64,000 nt of DNA, taken from assembly GCF_900099605.1 (NCBI RefSeq), contig NZ_FNDK01000010.1, positions 1 to 64,000 of the forward strand. The letters are read 5' to 3'. The notes under the pieces were generated by a model, which was not told the origin of the DNA, did no database searches, and saw nothing but the letters and a program-made list of their open reading frames with translations. A program made the translations under genes and the position numbers. Origin of the DNA: Alteribacillus persepolensis (GTDB taxonomy: Bacteria > Bacillota > Bacilli > Bacillales > Marinococcaceae). Of this stretch, positions 1-7,992 are shown one piece after another; within the stretch, counting starts at the first letter, position 1, and the number at the start of each line of letters is the position of its first letter.

Positions 1-175
1 AGGAAGTGGTGACTTCAACGCCCGCCACAGGACGTGCTTCCACAGGAAGTGGTGACTTCTACGTTGCACACAGGACGTGTGCGTTCTTAGTAGAAGTCCC
101 TTCCCGAAGTCCCTTCCCCATATCCGAATGTCCCCCTTGCAAGGCGCTTGCGCTTTTTGTCCGGCGGAAGCAGGA
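1..175. repeat. 3' part of GC-rich intergenic repeat with internal 43-bp duplication
   Basis: A 16-base unit starting AGGAAGTGGTGAC occurs at 1-16 and again at 44-59, giving a 43-bp tandem duplication. The stretch then runs through CACAGGACGTG and CGTTCTTAG, and ends with AAGGCGCTTGCGCTTTT. The same order of blocks (CACAGGATGTG, CGTTCTTAG, GTCCC, AAGGCGCTTGTGCTTTT) is found in the repeat at 40226-40413, so this is the right-hand part of another copy whose left part lies outside the window. It has no coding potential that I believe. Confidence 0.6.
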
Positions 176-242
176 AATGAAAGGTAGCCTCATGAAAACA
201 GACGGAGAAAAAGAGGGCTGATAAGGCCGCCGTATGTTGCAT

Positions 243-1238
243 TTAGTACGTAAAGATGAAATAGCTGGACAAAAAGTACAAAACAACAAGCAGCGCTGAC
301 GGCCACGTATATAAACGAAACAGCTGTTTGCGTCCTCGCAGGATCGAAAACAATGCAATGGCTGCAAGCAGTGTGACAGCTGCTGCGGTAACTTGATGAG
401 AATTATTAGAAGCTGCGATAATCGGTCCAGACCTGTAGGCAATATCACTCAATCCGAGCAAGATAATATTAAAGAGGTTGCTGCCAAGTATGGAACCCAG
501 TGCTAAGTTATGGTTTTGCAGCTGCAATGCAATGAGTACAGCTATGGCTTCTGGAAGAGAAGTAGAAGCCGCAATCAAGAAGCTTCCAACAAAACTCGAT
601 CCTAATCCAGTAACAAGTGCGATTTGATCACCAGTGACTGTCAGGATGGAGCCAGCAATTAAAATGATAATGGCTGCAATCACAAAACCAATTTGAGCGT
701 GTCGAAGAGACAGCGCATAGGCTGGACTTTTTTCAGAGACGGTGTCTTCTTCCTCGGAAACGGGTGCGGCATTAGGCTGTTTGTTAATCCATGCCATACC
801 CAGCGCATAAACAGCTAGAATAATGATAGTGTCAATTCCTATTCCGAAAATGGCTGTATCGGTTTTAACCAGCATGGCAAACCAGGCCATGAGTGCTAGA
901 AAGATGCCTAATGAAGCTGTATACGTATGAGATATAGAAGTGCGGGAAAACAGTTGTTCCTTACGGTAGCACAAGTCAAAGACTGCAATAATTAATAAGT
1001 TAAACATATTGCTTCCAAGAACGTTTCCAACCGCAATATCCGGATTGTTTAAGCTTACTGCGGTAACAGTTGTTGTTACCTCTGGAAGCGATGTGGCACC
1101 GGCCAGCAAAACCGTACCGACCATCATGCCTCCCCATTTGGACTTTTCACTAATGACATCAGCGTAGGTCGATAATTTAACAGCAGCAGCAACGGTAATC
1201 GCTGCAGCGATGAAAAAATAAACGAATAACACATTCAT
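243..1238 (-). CDS. CaCA-family cation (Ca2+/Na+ type) antiporter
   Basis: A 331-residue polytopic membrane protein of the calcium/cation antiporter superfamily. Two internally homologous alpha repeats are visible: ATSLPE at about residues 48-53 with GNVLGSN at 71-77, and STSLPEA at about 225-231 with GSILGSN at 248-254. An acidic cytoplasmic-type loop (about 159-172) separates the halves, the usual inverted-repeat design. ATG at 1238 was chosen because AAAGGAG lies just upstream; a GTG two codons later (1232) has more usual spacing and is an alternative. The gene is preceded by a yybP-ykoY riboswitch and leader terminator, so manganese-dependent expression is expected and export of Mn2+ or Ca2+ is a reasonable inference. 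The actual ion is not provable from sequence. Confidence 0.9.
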   Translation of the reverse strand: MNVLFVYFFIAAAITVAAAVKLSTYADVISEKSKWGGMMVGTVLLAGATSLPEVTTTVTAVSLNNPDIAVGNVLGSNMFNLLIIAVFDLCYRKEQLFSRTSISHTYTASLGIFLALMAWFAMLVKTDTAIFGIGIDTIIILAVYALGMAWINKQPNAAPVSEEEDTVSEKSPAYALSLRHAQIGFVIAAIIILIAGSILTVTGDQIALVTGLGSSFVGSFLIAASTSLPEAIAVLIALQLQNHNLALGSILGSNLFNIILLGLSDIAYRSGPIIAASNNSHQVTAAAVTLLAAIALFSILRGRKQLFRLYTWPSALLVVLYFLSSYFIFTY

Positions 1239-1275
1239 CTCTCCTTTATCATTGCACAATTGCCTCATGCTGCAC

Positions 1276-1340
1276 ACAAAAAAAGACCTTTTTATGAAAA
1301 TCCTGCTGAAGATACAGCAAGGTTCTCATAAAAAGGTCTT
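1276..1340 (-). terminator. Leader terminator (expression platform) of the Mn riboswitch
   Basis: Read on the minus strand, AAGACCTTTTTATGA (1340-1326) pairs with its perfect complement at 1297-1283 (15 bp), followed by seven U (1284-1278). The 5' arm contains the CCTTT that closes the riboswitch aptamer, so aptamer folding and terminator folding are mutually exclusive. Metal binding should therefore allow read-through into the antiporter gene. Confidence 0.85.
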
Positions 1341-1432
1341 GCGTGCTTTATATAGCATAAAGCTAAACGAGCCGAGCACAAAATGTGCTGTCATGACGAC
1401 TCATTTATCCTATTGGACGCTACTCCCCTTTT
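1330..1432 (-). ncRNA. yybP-ykoY (Mn2+) riboswitch aptamer
   Basis: On the minus strand the element opens with AAAAGGGGAGTAGCG (1432-1418), the hallmark 5' loop of the yybP-ykoY class, and closes with GCAAGACCTTTTT (1342-1330), the hallmark 3' loop. Between them lie AGTCGTCA, a GAGCACA/TGTGCTC hairpin, and an AAATGAG/CTCGTTT pairing. This family senses Mn2+ and controls metal exporters, including CaCA and TerC types. It lies about 90 nt upstream of the antiporter start, with an overlapping terminator between. The assignment rests on conserved loops and on context. Confidence 0.9.
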
Positions 1433-1565
1433 CTATGAAACTAGCTTATCAAAAGGTGAGGAAAAAAGCAACTGTATGTTATCCAAACAAAAGGCTGTAT
1501 GTACAAGCCAATCATTCGTATACTGTCTATGAAAGGAATATTTAGTGGCAAAGGAGAGGAAAGAC

Positions 1566-1958
1566 ATGCAAAACAATTATAGTCAAGTGCTGTTAAGGTT
1601 TTCAGCTGTTTTTGCCGTCATAGGTGTGGTGCTGGGCTCTCATATGGCTGGTGCTGGTTCATATGCATTTCGACCTATCCACGCACATATTTTAGTCGTT
1701 GGCTGGTTAAGTTTGTTTGCCTGGGCTGTTTACTACAAAGTTTTTTACCGCGGGCAGAGCACGCTTGCCGCTGTACACGTTTGGACAGCGATTATTGGTT
1801 CGATTGGCCTGACAGCAGGAATGTGGCTGCACATGGCTGCGCCAGTTGAGCTTCCTGAGTTGTTTACGCTGCTGTTTTACATTATTGGCGGCTCCATTTT
1901 AATGATTAGTTTTCTTATTTTTTTGCTGATGACCTTTGTGCATAAAGAAGAAAGTTAA
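1566..1958 (+). CDS. Small haem-copper-oxidase subunit I-like membrane protein
   Basis: A 130-residue protein with about four hydrophobic segments. It resembles the short proteins related to the N-terminal part of cbb3/NorB-type oxidase subunit I: the motif RPIHAHILVVGW near residue 38 carries the histidines typical of that fold. ATG at 1566 is preferred over an upstream GTG because AAAGGAGAGG sits seven bases before it. The length is far below a real oxidase subunit, so it is not a complete oxidase; a haem- or quinone-related role is inference. It stands alone, divergent from the antiporter gene. Confidence 0.7.
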   Translation: MQNNYSQVLLRFSAVFAVIGVVLGSHMAGAGSYAFRPIHAHILVVGWLSLFAWAVYYKVFYRGQSTLAAVHVWTAIIGSIGLTAGMWLHMAAPVELPELFTLLFYIIGGSILMISFLIFLLMTFVHKEES

Positions 1959-2060
1959 ATGTTTTTAGGTAAAGGAAGGAATTTGCTGTTTTTTGTTGAA
2001 AGATGTTAAGTGGTGTACAAATAGCTGCACAAATGCAGAAAAGAAAGGACGAGACATCGT

Positions 2061-2333
2061 ATGAAATTTTTCGCTGTTATTTCTCATATGAAAGACCAAG
2101 AATTAAGTCAAAAATACCGTCCCGAGCATCTTGATTTTCTGAAAAAGCACTACGAGGAAGGAAATGTTGCTGCTTACGGGCGTTTTGAAGATGGTACAGG
2201 CGGACTAGTTATTTATAAAGGCTCTACATATGAAGAGGTAGAGGAGCTGGTAAAACAAGATCCGTATATTCAAGAAGGAGCACGCGAATACGAGATGCAC
2301 GAATGGGGCACAAAGGCTGAACACTTCGCTTAA
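2061..2333 (+). CDS. YciI-family protein
   Basis: A 90-residue protein of the YciI (ferredoxin-like alpha/beta) family. It shows the family pattern: an N-terminal beta strand, an RPEHLDFL helix with a conserved His, GRFEDGTGGL in the middle, and a C-terminal strand ending EMHEW. Members are small cytoplasmic proteins often suspected of enzyme or accessory roles, with few proven activities. The stop codon is followed 12 bases later by the next start, within a shared SD, so it is co-transcribed with the dehydrogenase downstream. Confidence 0.8.
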   Translation: MKFFAVISHMKDQELSQKYRPEHLDFLKKHYEEGNVAAYGRFEDGTGGLVIYKGSTYEEVEELVKQDPYIQEGAREYEMHEWGTKAEHFA

Positions 2334-2345
2334 GGAGGTATCACC

Positions 2346-3218
2346 ATGACAACATTGGGCTTTATTGGGCTGGGCAATATGGGTATGCCAATGGCACATA
2401 ACTTACTCAAAGCAGGTTATGATGTAGTGGGATATAACCGTTCGAAAGAGAAAGAAAAGACATTTGAGCAGTTGGGTGGACGTGCTGGTTTGGAATTCGA
2501 AGAGCTCGTGCAAAGCTCTGATGTCATCATGACATGCCTGCCTATGCCAGAAGATGTAGAACAAGTCATTCTCGGCCAAAATGGTGTATTGGATTATGCC
2601 AAGGAAGGTGCACTGGTCATTGATTTCAGCACCGTATCGCCTACGCTGCATGTGCGGATAGAACGACAAGCGGAAATGTCTGGTGTCATGTACTTGGATG
2701 CTCCAATCAGCGGCGGCACGACAGGAGCCGAAGCCGGCACACTAGCCATTATGGTTGGCGGAAGAGAACAAACATTTGAAAAAGCGAAGCCATATTTTGA
2801 TGTTGTTGGTGCCAACGTGACGCATTGCGGTCCAATTGGACAAGGAACGAAAGTGAAACTGTTAAATCAATACATGGTTGGCCTGCACACCGCTGCTGTC
2901 GGGGAGACATTGCATATGGCGGAAAAATCCGGGCTCGACCGTGATCTTGTCTATAACGTATTAAGCAATGGATTTGGACAAAGTAAAATCTTTGACCGCC
3001 ACTACAAGCAGTTTATCGCAGAAAACAAAGACGAACCTGGTTTTGCGCTTGAGCTGCTGCTAAAAGATTTACGGCTGGCAGAGGAAATGGCAAAAGACGC
3101 TGATGCCAGGCTGAGCGCAGGGCCTATTGTGCTGGATTTATTTAAAGCAGCCGAAGAAAACGGCTATGGGTCCAAAGATATGAGTGCGCTTTATCAACAT
3201 GTAAAAGATAAAGAATGA
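2346..3218 (+). CDS. 3-hydroxyisobutyrate dehydrogenase-family oxidoreductase
   Basis: A 290-residue NAD(P)-dependent beta-hydroxyacid dehydrogenase. The Rossmann dinucleotide motif GLGNMG is at residues 8-13, the substrate-binding signature DAPISGG at 118-124, and the catalytic lysine in GQGTKVKLLNQ at about 171. Length matches the family (about 290). The SD TAAGGAGG overlaps the stop of the YciI gene, so the two form an operon. Substrates of the family include 3-hydroxyisobutyrate, tartronate semialdehyde and related short acids; the exact one cannot be told here. A terminator follows. Confidence 0.88.
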   Translation: MTTLGFIGLGNMGMPMAHNLLKAGYDVVGYNRSKEKEKTFEQLGGRAGLEFEELVQSSDVIMTCLPMPEDVEQVILGQNGVLDYAKEGALVIDFSTVSPTLHVRIERQAEMSGVMYLDAPISGGTTGAEAGTLAIMVGGREQTFEKAKPYFDVVGANVTHCGPIGQGTKVKLLNQYMVGLHTAAVGETLHMAEKSGLDRDLVYNVLSNGFGQSKIFDRHYKQFIAENKDEPGFALELLLKDLRLAEEMAKDADARLSAGPIVLDLFKAAEENGYGSKDMSALYQHVKDKE

Positions 3219-3227
3219 TCAAACGGC

Positions 3228-3278
3228 AAAAAAAGTGTTTCCTATGCTTGCAGCACGGGAAACACTTTTTATTTTTCT
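3228..3278 (+). terminator. Intrinsic terminator after the dehydrogenase
   Basis: AAAAAGTGTTTCC and GGAAACACTTTTT form a stem of about 13 bp around a loop, followed by a T-rich run. The A-rich left side means it can also serve the convergent HD-domain gene. Confidence 0.85.
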
Positions 3279-3308
3279 TATAAGGCGCATCTTCTAACAA
3301 ACAAACTT

Positions 3309-3857
3309 TTATACTTCGCTTTTTTCATGCTCTTCGTTCACGGCTTTTGCTAATTCAGCATCAATCCATTCATCTAACTGTGCGATTTTTTTTCTCGCTT
3401 TCGTATCAGAAATTTTGCGGTAATGGTGCTTGCCAGAAGGCTCTTCATCCAGCTCATCAGCTTGAGCTACAATTTCTTGCAATGCATTTCGGTCAAGGTC
3501 TCCAGCAGGGAGATAAGAATCCGTATGCAAAAGAACGGCCAGAGCAATTTGTTTGGCGTTTTTTCTGTCTTCGCCAAGGCGAATGAGCAGTTTATGCGCT
3601 CGTTCTGCACCCTTAATGGCGTGAATATCATTCTCTTTATATAAATCAAAATCCCACTGTCCATTACGATACCATGTATAATGGCCCATATCGTGTAAAA
3701 AAGCGGCTTTGACAGCGAGATCTGGGTTAACTTGTTTTTGTTTCGCTAGCCGAAAGGCATGATAAGAGGTAGAAATCGCATGAGCAAGACCTGCTCTTTT
3801 TACATATTTTTGTGTAATCGGATGCTCAAACAACTGCATTAAGGTGACGTATCTCAT
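3309..3857 (-). CDS. HD-domain metal-dependent phosphohydrolase
   Basis: A 182-residue cytoplasmic HD-superfamily protein. The conserved His of SYHAF, the HD pair in FLHDMGHY, and a downstream LLHTDSY / QADELD Asp give the metal-binding arrangement of HD phosphohydrolases. The start at 3857 was chosen because AGGAGGG ends six bases upstream, whereas an ATG at 3863 abuts the SD. It is a single-gene unit convergent with the preceding dehydrogenase. The substrate (nucleotide or other phosphate ester) is unknown. Confidence 0.8.
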   Translation of the reverse strand: MRYVTLMQLFEHPITQKYVKRAGLAHAISTSYHAFRLAKQKQVNPDLAVKAAFLHDMGHYTWYRNGQWDFDLYKENDIHAIKGAERAHKLLIRLGEDRKNAKQIALAVLLHTDSYLPAGDLDRNALQEIVAQADELDEEPSGKHHYRKISDTKARKKIAQLDEWIDAELAKAVNEEHEKSEV

Positions 3858-4408
3858 TATCATCCCTCCTAGAATATCTATATCGAAATATATTCCCATT
3901 ATTATAACGATTGTGAAAAAGAAAGACAAGAGGGATAATCGTCTATATTTGTCAATCCGCCGCTGCTGTCCTTGCTGAGAAGGATCTGTTTCCTGCTGTT
4001 ATTTTTGTATAGTGCACTCGATGGATGCTGGCGGTGTCCTCAAGTCCCATTCCTTTTACACAAAGGATGCTCAAAGGTGAGCAGATAATACCGTTTTTTG
4101 CATACTGTTATTTATTATATGTCGAATCATCAGCTGCTGTTCTTTCACCTGTTGATAGGAGGATGCGTTTCTTTAAGAGAGTCTGGGGAAAATAATAAGA
4201 TCATAGAGATACCTGCTTTATTTTTGCATAAGATGGTAATACATCCCTTTTTTAAAGGGAAATTCTTTTCCATTTTTTACTTGAAAGCTATTGGTGAAAA
4301 TTGTAATGATATGTATAATTTAGATGTACTACATTGGTTTGGAAGGGCACATATATCTATAATGAAACGCTTTTTTACATATATAATAAAGAAAGAGAGC
4401 TGGGGGAA
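3858..4408. other. Gene-free AT-rich intergenic stretch
   Basis: I see no credible gene here. Open frames in it lack an SD at usable spacing, including one that ends inside the next gene. The right end must hold the promoter of the glycoside-hydrolase-like gene at 4409, but no single -35/-10 pair stands out. Confidence 0.5.
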
Positions 4409-5611
4409 ATGAAAAAATGGTTGGTGATGGGAGCTGCTGTTTGTGCAGCAGCCGGCGGTTTGTTATTTGCAGATGTTTCAGAAGGGGAAGAACATAAAAA
4501 GGTATCTTATCATTCGTACAAAGAAACGAGTGCTGAAACGAAAGAATTAGCAGATGGCCTCTCGCGTTTTTACTATGACTCGGGTTATGATTTTACATAC
4601 CCAGAAGACGGGGTGAAAGGGATTTATGTCACGGGTCATTCGGCCGGTGGTGAACGTTTTCAAAGGTTAGTTGATTTAGTAAATGATACAGATTTAAACG
4701 CTATGGTGATTGATATTAAAGATGATCACGGTAATTTGACATTTAAGCCGACAGATGACATTGATCTTCCGGATATTGGAAAAAACATGATTGAAGATCC
4801 GGTGGAGTTAATGAATGCGTTAGAAGAAAATGATATTTATCCGATTGCACGTATTGTTGTTTTTAAAGATACTGTCTTAGCTGAGCAGAAACCGGAGTGG
4901 TCATTTACAGAAAACGGAAACGTTTGGAAAAATGGAAATCAAGAGGCGTTTGTGAATCCGTATGTGAAAGATGTTTGGGACTATAACATACAAATTGCAA
5001 AAGAAGCAGCCAAACTTGGGTTTAAGGAAATTCAGTTTGATTATGTACGTTTTCCAGAAGGGTTTGAAACACGCGATGAAAAGCTTGAATATTCGAGAGG
5101 GGACTTTGGCAAAGAAGGGAACAACGTACAGCAGCGGGTGAACGCAGTAACAAGCTTTGTTGAGCATGCTAGAGGAGAAATTCAGCAAACGTTTGATGTG
5201 GATGTCTCCGTAGATATTTTCGGCTATTCAGCTACATTAGATGAGGCACCAGGTATTGGACAGAATTTCTCCAAAATCGCCGATAATGTTGACGTGATAT
5301 CATCGATGATTTATCCAAGCCACTGGACGCCGTATTTCGGTATTGATAAGCCTGACCTGCATCCATATGAACTGACGACAGAGTATGCGAAAGTTGAAAA
5401 TGAAGTGCTGGATCATTTAGAAAATCCACCAACATCAAGGCCGTGGATTCAAGACTTTACAGCGAGCTGGCTCGGTTCGGGCAACTATAAACCGTATGGT
5501 GTGGCGGAAGTGGAAGATCAAATTCGAGCACTGCAAGAGCAGGACATTCAAGAATTTTTACTGTGGAATGCAGGTAATAGTTATACAGAAGGAGTCGACT
5601 ATACACCGTAA
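4409..5611 (+). CDS. Secreted putative glycoside hydrolase (DUF4015 type)
   Basis: A 400-residue protein beginning MKKWLVMGAAVCAAAGGLLF, a typical signal peptide or N-terminal anchor. The rest matches the putative glycoside hydrolase family with a TIM-barrel pattern: GIYVTGHSAGG near the start, VIDIKDDHGNLTF, then KEIQFDYVRFPEG, and SSMIYPSHW towards the C-terminus. The acidic residues after the predicted strands are candidate catalytic residues. ATG at 4409 is preferred over a TTG-type upstream start since it follows GGGGGAA and exposes the signal peptide. It probably acts outside the membrane on wall or exopolysaccharide, which is inference. Confidence 0.8.
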   Translation: MKKWLVMGAAVCAAAGGLLFADVSEGEEHKKVSYHSYKETSAETKELADGLSRFYYDSGYDFTYPEDGVKGIYVTGHSAGGERFQRLVDLVNDTDLNAMVIDIKDDHGNLTFKPTDDIDLPDIGKNMIEDPVELMNALEENDIYPIARIVVFKDTVLAEQKPEWSFTENGNVWKNGNQEAFVNPYVKDVWDYNIQIAKEAAKLGFKEIQFDYVRFPEGFETRDEKLEYSRGDFGKEGNNVQQRVNAVTSFVEHARGEIQQTFDVDVSVDIFGYSATLDEAPGIGQNFSKIADNVDVISSMIYPSHWTPYFGIDKPDLHPYELTTEYAKVENEVLDHLENPPTSRPWIQDFTASWLGSGNYKPYGVAEVEDQIRALQEQDIQEFLLWNAGNSYTEGVDYTP

Positions 5612-5614
5612 TAG

Positions 5615-5664
5615 AAAGAAGGCTGTCTTAAAAGAGGGGTTCCTGTTTCGACAGCCTTCTTTGC
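5615..5664 (+). terminator. Intrinsic terminator
   Basis: AAGAAGGCTGTC and GACAGCCTTCTT form a perfect 12-bp stem immediately after the glycoside-hydrolase-like gene. The T-run after it is short. Confidence 0.85.
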
Positions 5665-5849
5665 ACGTTAGAAACGTTTTTCTTTGTTTATCGCCTCTGT
5701 TTAGGGGACCGCAGCAGGTTCTTTTCCAGTCAGTTGGAAAAATATTTTTAATGCTGTATTGCGATTGTGTCTGCATGCAATTAATAAAGGCAGGGAAAGC
5801 TAACAGTACATAATAGGACGAGACAAAGAGATACCCATTTATAAGAAGT

Positions 5850-5878
5850 GTTACAAATACCGGCAATCGTTTTATAAT
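5850..5878 (+). promoter_or_regulatory. Sigma-A promoter of yjbC
   Basis: GTTACA (5850-5855) and TATAAT (5873-5878) are separated by 17 bases. They lie about 28 bases upstream of the acetyltransferase start, the usual distance. Confidence 0.6.
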
Positions 5879-5905
5879 GAAAGAAAGCACAAAACGGAGG
5901 TTTGC

Positions 5906-6472
5906 ATGACACACTTAAACTGGTACGAGAAGTTAAGCCAATACTTTCCGGTAGAAGAAATGAAATCTAAAGAGCACATGGATCTCTTATTAAAGGAAAA
6001 AGGCGATGTTTACCACAAAGATGAAGGGCCATACCACGTCGTAATGTATGTAGAAACAGAAGACTTTATTTTTATCGATTATTTATTTGTATCCAAAGAG
6101 GCACGCGGCAAAGGCATCGGCCAAAAGGTTATCGACCAATTTAAAGAAAAACAAAAGCCGGTTATTTTAGAAGTAGAACCACTCGACTATGATGATTCGG
6201 ATTCGCAAAAGCGCATGCGTTTTTATGAACGCCATGGGTTTAAGCACGCAGCGTCGATTGGTTATACACGCCGGTCACTGGCGACGCAAGAAGAGAATAC
6301 ACTGGAAATATTGTATTGGTCTCCAGAAAATGAATCAGAAGAAAGTATTTATCAAAAAATGAAACACACGTATAAAAATATTCATACGTATAAAGATAAA
6401 GAACTATACGGCCAATCTTATCAAAAGGTCGATGAAGTATTGTCGTATGACAGTGAAAAAGAAGAGGTATAG
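5906..6472 (+). CDS. yjbC: GNAT acetyltransferase YjbC
   Basis: A 188-residue GNAT-fold acetyltransferase. The acetyl-CoA binding signature VSKEARGKGIGQKVI is at about residues 64-78, followed by the FYERHGF element of motif B. Length, order and position just ahead of spx match B. subtilis yjbC, which there shares transcripts with spx. The SD ACGGAGG lies six bases before ATG. The C-terminal 60 residues are strongly charged and lie outside the core fold. The acceptor substrate is unknown. Confidence 0.88.
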   Translation: MTHLNWYEKLSQYFPVEEMKSKEHMDLLLKEKGDVYHKDEGPYHVVMYVETEDFIFIDYLFVSKEARGKGIGQKVIDQFKEKQKPVILEVEPLDYDDSDSQKRMRFYERHGFKHAASIGYTRRSLATQEENTLEILYWSPENESEESIYQKMKHTYKNIHTYKDKELYGQSYQKVDEVLSYDSEKEEV

Positions 6473-6524
6473 AAATCCGCGTGTTTTCGCGTGTATGCAA
6501 CTTATTTAAAAGGAGGGAGATCTT

Positions 6525-6656
6525 GTGAAAAACAAAGAAAGGCACAAGCGCAAAAAAAAGCGGGAAGTGTTAAAAGATCTGCTTCGCAAAAATTTAAAGG
6601 ATTGGAATAAGTTGCCGACCCCTAACGGCTCTGCTTCATCTAAAACATCAGCATAG
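6525..6656 (+). CDS. Small basic protein, 43 residues
   Basis: A GTG-initiated frame preceded by AAAAGGAGGGAGATCTT, one of the best SD sequences in the window. The product begins VKNKERHKRKKK and is extremely basic in its first half, with an LLRKNLKDW amphipathic stretch and a Ser-rich tail. It lies 52 bases after yjbC and is followed directly by a terminator, so it is probably the last gene of that transcript. I do not recognise a family; nucleic-acid or ribosome binding is only a guess from charge. Confidence 0.6.
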   Translation: MKNKERHKRKKKREVLKDLLRKNLKDWNKLPTPNGSASSKTSA

Positions 6657-6657
6657 C

Positions 6658-6691
6658 AAAAACCTCGGCTTTATAAAGCCGAGGTTTTTGC
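6658..6691 (+). terminator. Intrinsic terminator after yjbC and the small basic gene
   Basis: AAAAACCTCGGCTTTA and TAAAGCCGAGGTTTTT form a near-perfect hairpin with almost no loop and T-run, separating this unit from spx. Confidence 0.92.
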
Positions 6692-7041
6692 TGTCGTATA
6701 GGTGGATAAGCCATGCGGCGGCAAGCAGTGCAAGTTTAAGAAGGCAGCCGCCTGCACCTGATATCACAGCGATGTCTGAGTTTTCTTTAGGCTAAAATCT
6801 ATGTTTTGTTACAGCATAAAGAAATATGCTGGGTCAGCTGCTTGTTTGAATGCGCAGTCACAAATTTGTCATATTTTCAATCAAGATAGGCGTTTTATCA
6901 GTGAAAAATACAGGAATGAGAATGTTGAACCCAAAAGGTACGAAGGACAAAACATGCTAAGTGACAGGAAATACTTCTATATATTCGAACAAAGCGGATA
7001 AATGAGAGGCCGATAATTTGCGAATACATTCTTGAAAACTC
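6692..7041. other. Intergenic stretch upstream of spx
   Basis: No gene is supported. A 66-codon frame at 6801-7001 has no SD and an odd composition. In B. subtilis the corresponding region carries several regulated promoters for spx; only the proximal promoter at 7042-7070 is clear here. Confidence 0.5.
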
Positions 7042-7070
7042 TTTTCAAATTAGAATAATTATTGTATAAT
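7042..7070 (+). promoter_or_regulatory. Sigma-A promoter of spx
   Basis: TTTTCA (7042-7047) and a perfect TATAAT (7065-7070) are separated by 17 bases. They lie about 100 bases upstream of the spx start, leaving a leader of about 90 nt. Confidence 0.65.
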
Positions 7071-7167
7071 GAATGATGTGAATGAAGAGATTCATCTGAT
7101 GTTACGTCAGGATAATGATAGATAGTTTTATGGGTTTGGATGAATGGGAAGGGAGAGAATGATTCAT

Positions 7168-7563
7168 ATGGTCAATTTGCTCACGTCTCCTAGCTGCACT
7201 TCTTGCCGGAAGGCAAAAGCGTGGCTGGAAGAAAACGATATTTCGTTTGTAGAGCGTAATATTTTTGCGGAGCCACTCAGCGTGGATGAAGTAAAAGAAA
7301 TTATTAGGCTGACAGAAGACGGAACGGACGAAATCGTATCAAAACGTTCCAAAGTCTTTCAAGAATTAGATGTCGATCTTGAGAACCTTCCACTACAACG
7401 ATTATTTGAACTAATTAGTGAAAACCCTGGGCTATTGCGTCGTCCAATTATTTATGATGAGAAGCGTTTGCAAGTGGGATACAATGAAGCTGAAATCCGC
7501 CGTTTTCTGCCGCGGAAAGTACGCACGTATAACTTAATGGAAGCTCAGAAGCTTGTAAATTAA
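7168..7563 (+). CDS. spx: Redox-responsive transcription regulator Spx
   Basis: A 131-residue ArsC-fold protein, exactly the length of B. subtilis Spx. The redox switch CTSC is at residues 10-13, the RNA polymerase alpha-CTD contact region with Gly52 environment ([10 protein letters not shown]) is present, and [18 protein letters not shown] and the C-terminal [11 protein letters not shown] are near-identical to the family. Spx binds RNA polymerase alpha-CTD and activates thiol-stress genes under disulfide stress; ClpXP degrades it with YjbH as adaptor. That adaptor gene lies 5 kb downstream. ATG at 7168 was chosen from family length; GGGAGAG lies 11 bases upstream. Confidence 0.97.
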   Translation: MVNLLTSPSCTSCRKAKAWLEENDISFVERNIFAEPLSVDEVKEIIRLTEDGTDEIVSKRSKVFQELDVDLENLPLQRLFELISENPGLLRRPIIYDEKRLQVGYNEAEIRRFLPRKVRTYNLMEAQKLVN

Positions 7564-7600
7564 TCGACCGCTGATGATCACATGTGTATGACAGAAATAT

Positions 7601-7636
7601 AAACTTCTACTCGCTTTATAGTAGAAGTTTTTCTAT
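7601..7636 (+). terminator. Intrinsic terminator of spx
   Basis: AAACTTCTAC and GTAGAAGTTT form a perfect 10-bp stem with a 10-base loop, followed by TTCTATATTTTT. Confidence 0.88.
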
Positions 7637-7737
7637 ATTTTTTCATGTTTAATGCTTGTTATTCTTTGTATCGTATCATAAGATAGGATAAAACATGTAT
7701 TTTTTGTTTAAGGTAAGGGGTAAGTTGTGCTATATGC

Positions 7738-7766
7738 TTGACAACATGCATGCTTTCCTTGAAAAT
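7738..7766 (+). promoter_or_regulatory. Candidate promoter of mecA
   Basis: A perfect TTGACA (7738-7743) is followed after 17 bases by GAAAAT (7761-7766). If used, it gives a leader of about 220 nt. The stretch between it and mecA has no gene but contains the dyad at 7864-7903. Confidence 0.45.
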
Positions 7767-7863
7767 GAACACTTAATAGCAGGAATAACCGCGTTTTCTC
7801 TTACGAACGCTCCGCTCCCTCAAAAATATTCGGCGGGATGAGCATTGGTCCTTAACAACCTTC

Positions 7864-7903
7864 ATCTTATCGTATACAATGATAGTAATACCGACGATAA
7901 GAT
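7864..7903. repeat. 10-bp perfect inverted repeat in the mecA leader
   Basis: ATCTTATCGT (7864-7873) and ACGATAAGAT (7894-7903) are exact complements separated by 20 bases. There is no T-run, so it is not an intrinsic terminator. It may be an operator or an RNA hairpin in the mecA leader. Confidence 0.5.
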
Positions 7904-7992
7904 AATTGTTGCCCGTCTAAAGGGTATGTTTATAAAAAAAAGAGAGAACTTGGAAGCGGTATCCACCTTACCTTCAAAGGAGGGAGAAAATC

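Noticed and set aside
1-60. Possible CRISPR-like direct repeat
   Set aside because: Only two copies with a 43-bp period and no regular spacers; they belong to the intergenic repeat.
1252-1545. 97-codon plus-strand frame
   Set aside because: It runs antisense through the Mn riboswitch and leader terminator and has no SD.
4098-4412. 104-codon frame ahead of the glycoside-hydrolase-like gene
   Set aside because: No SD, unusual composition, overlaps the start region of the real gene.
5496-5813. 105-codon frame
   Set aside because: It crosses the end of the real gene and its terminator; no SD.
6801-7001. 66-codon frame upstream of spx
   Set aside because: No SD, and it occupies the region expected to hold spx promoters.
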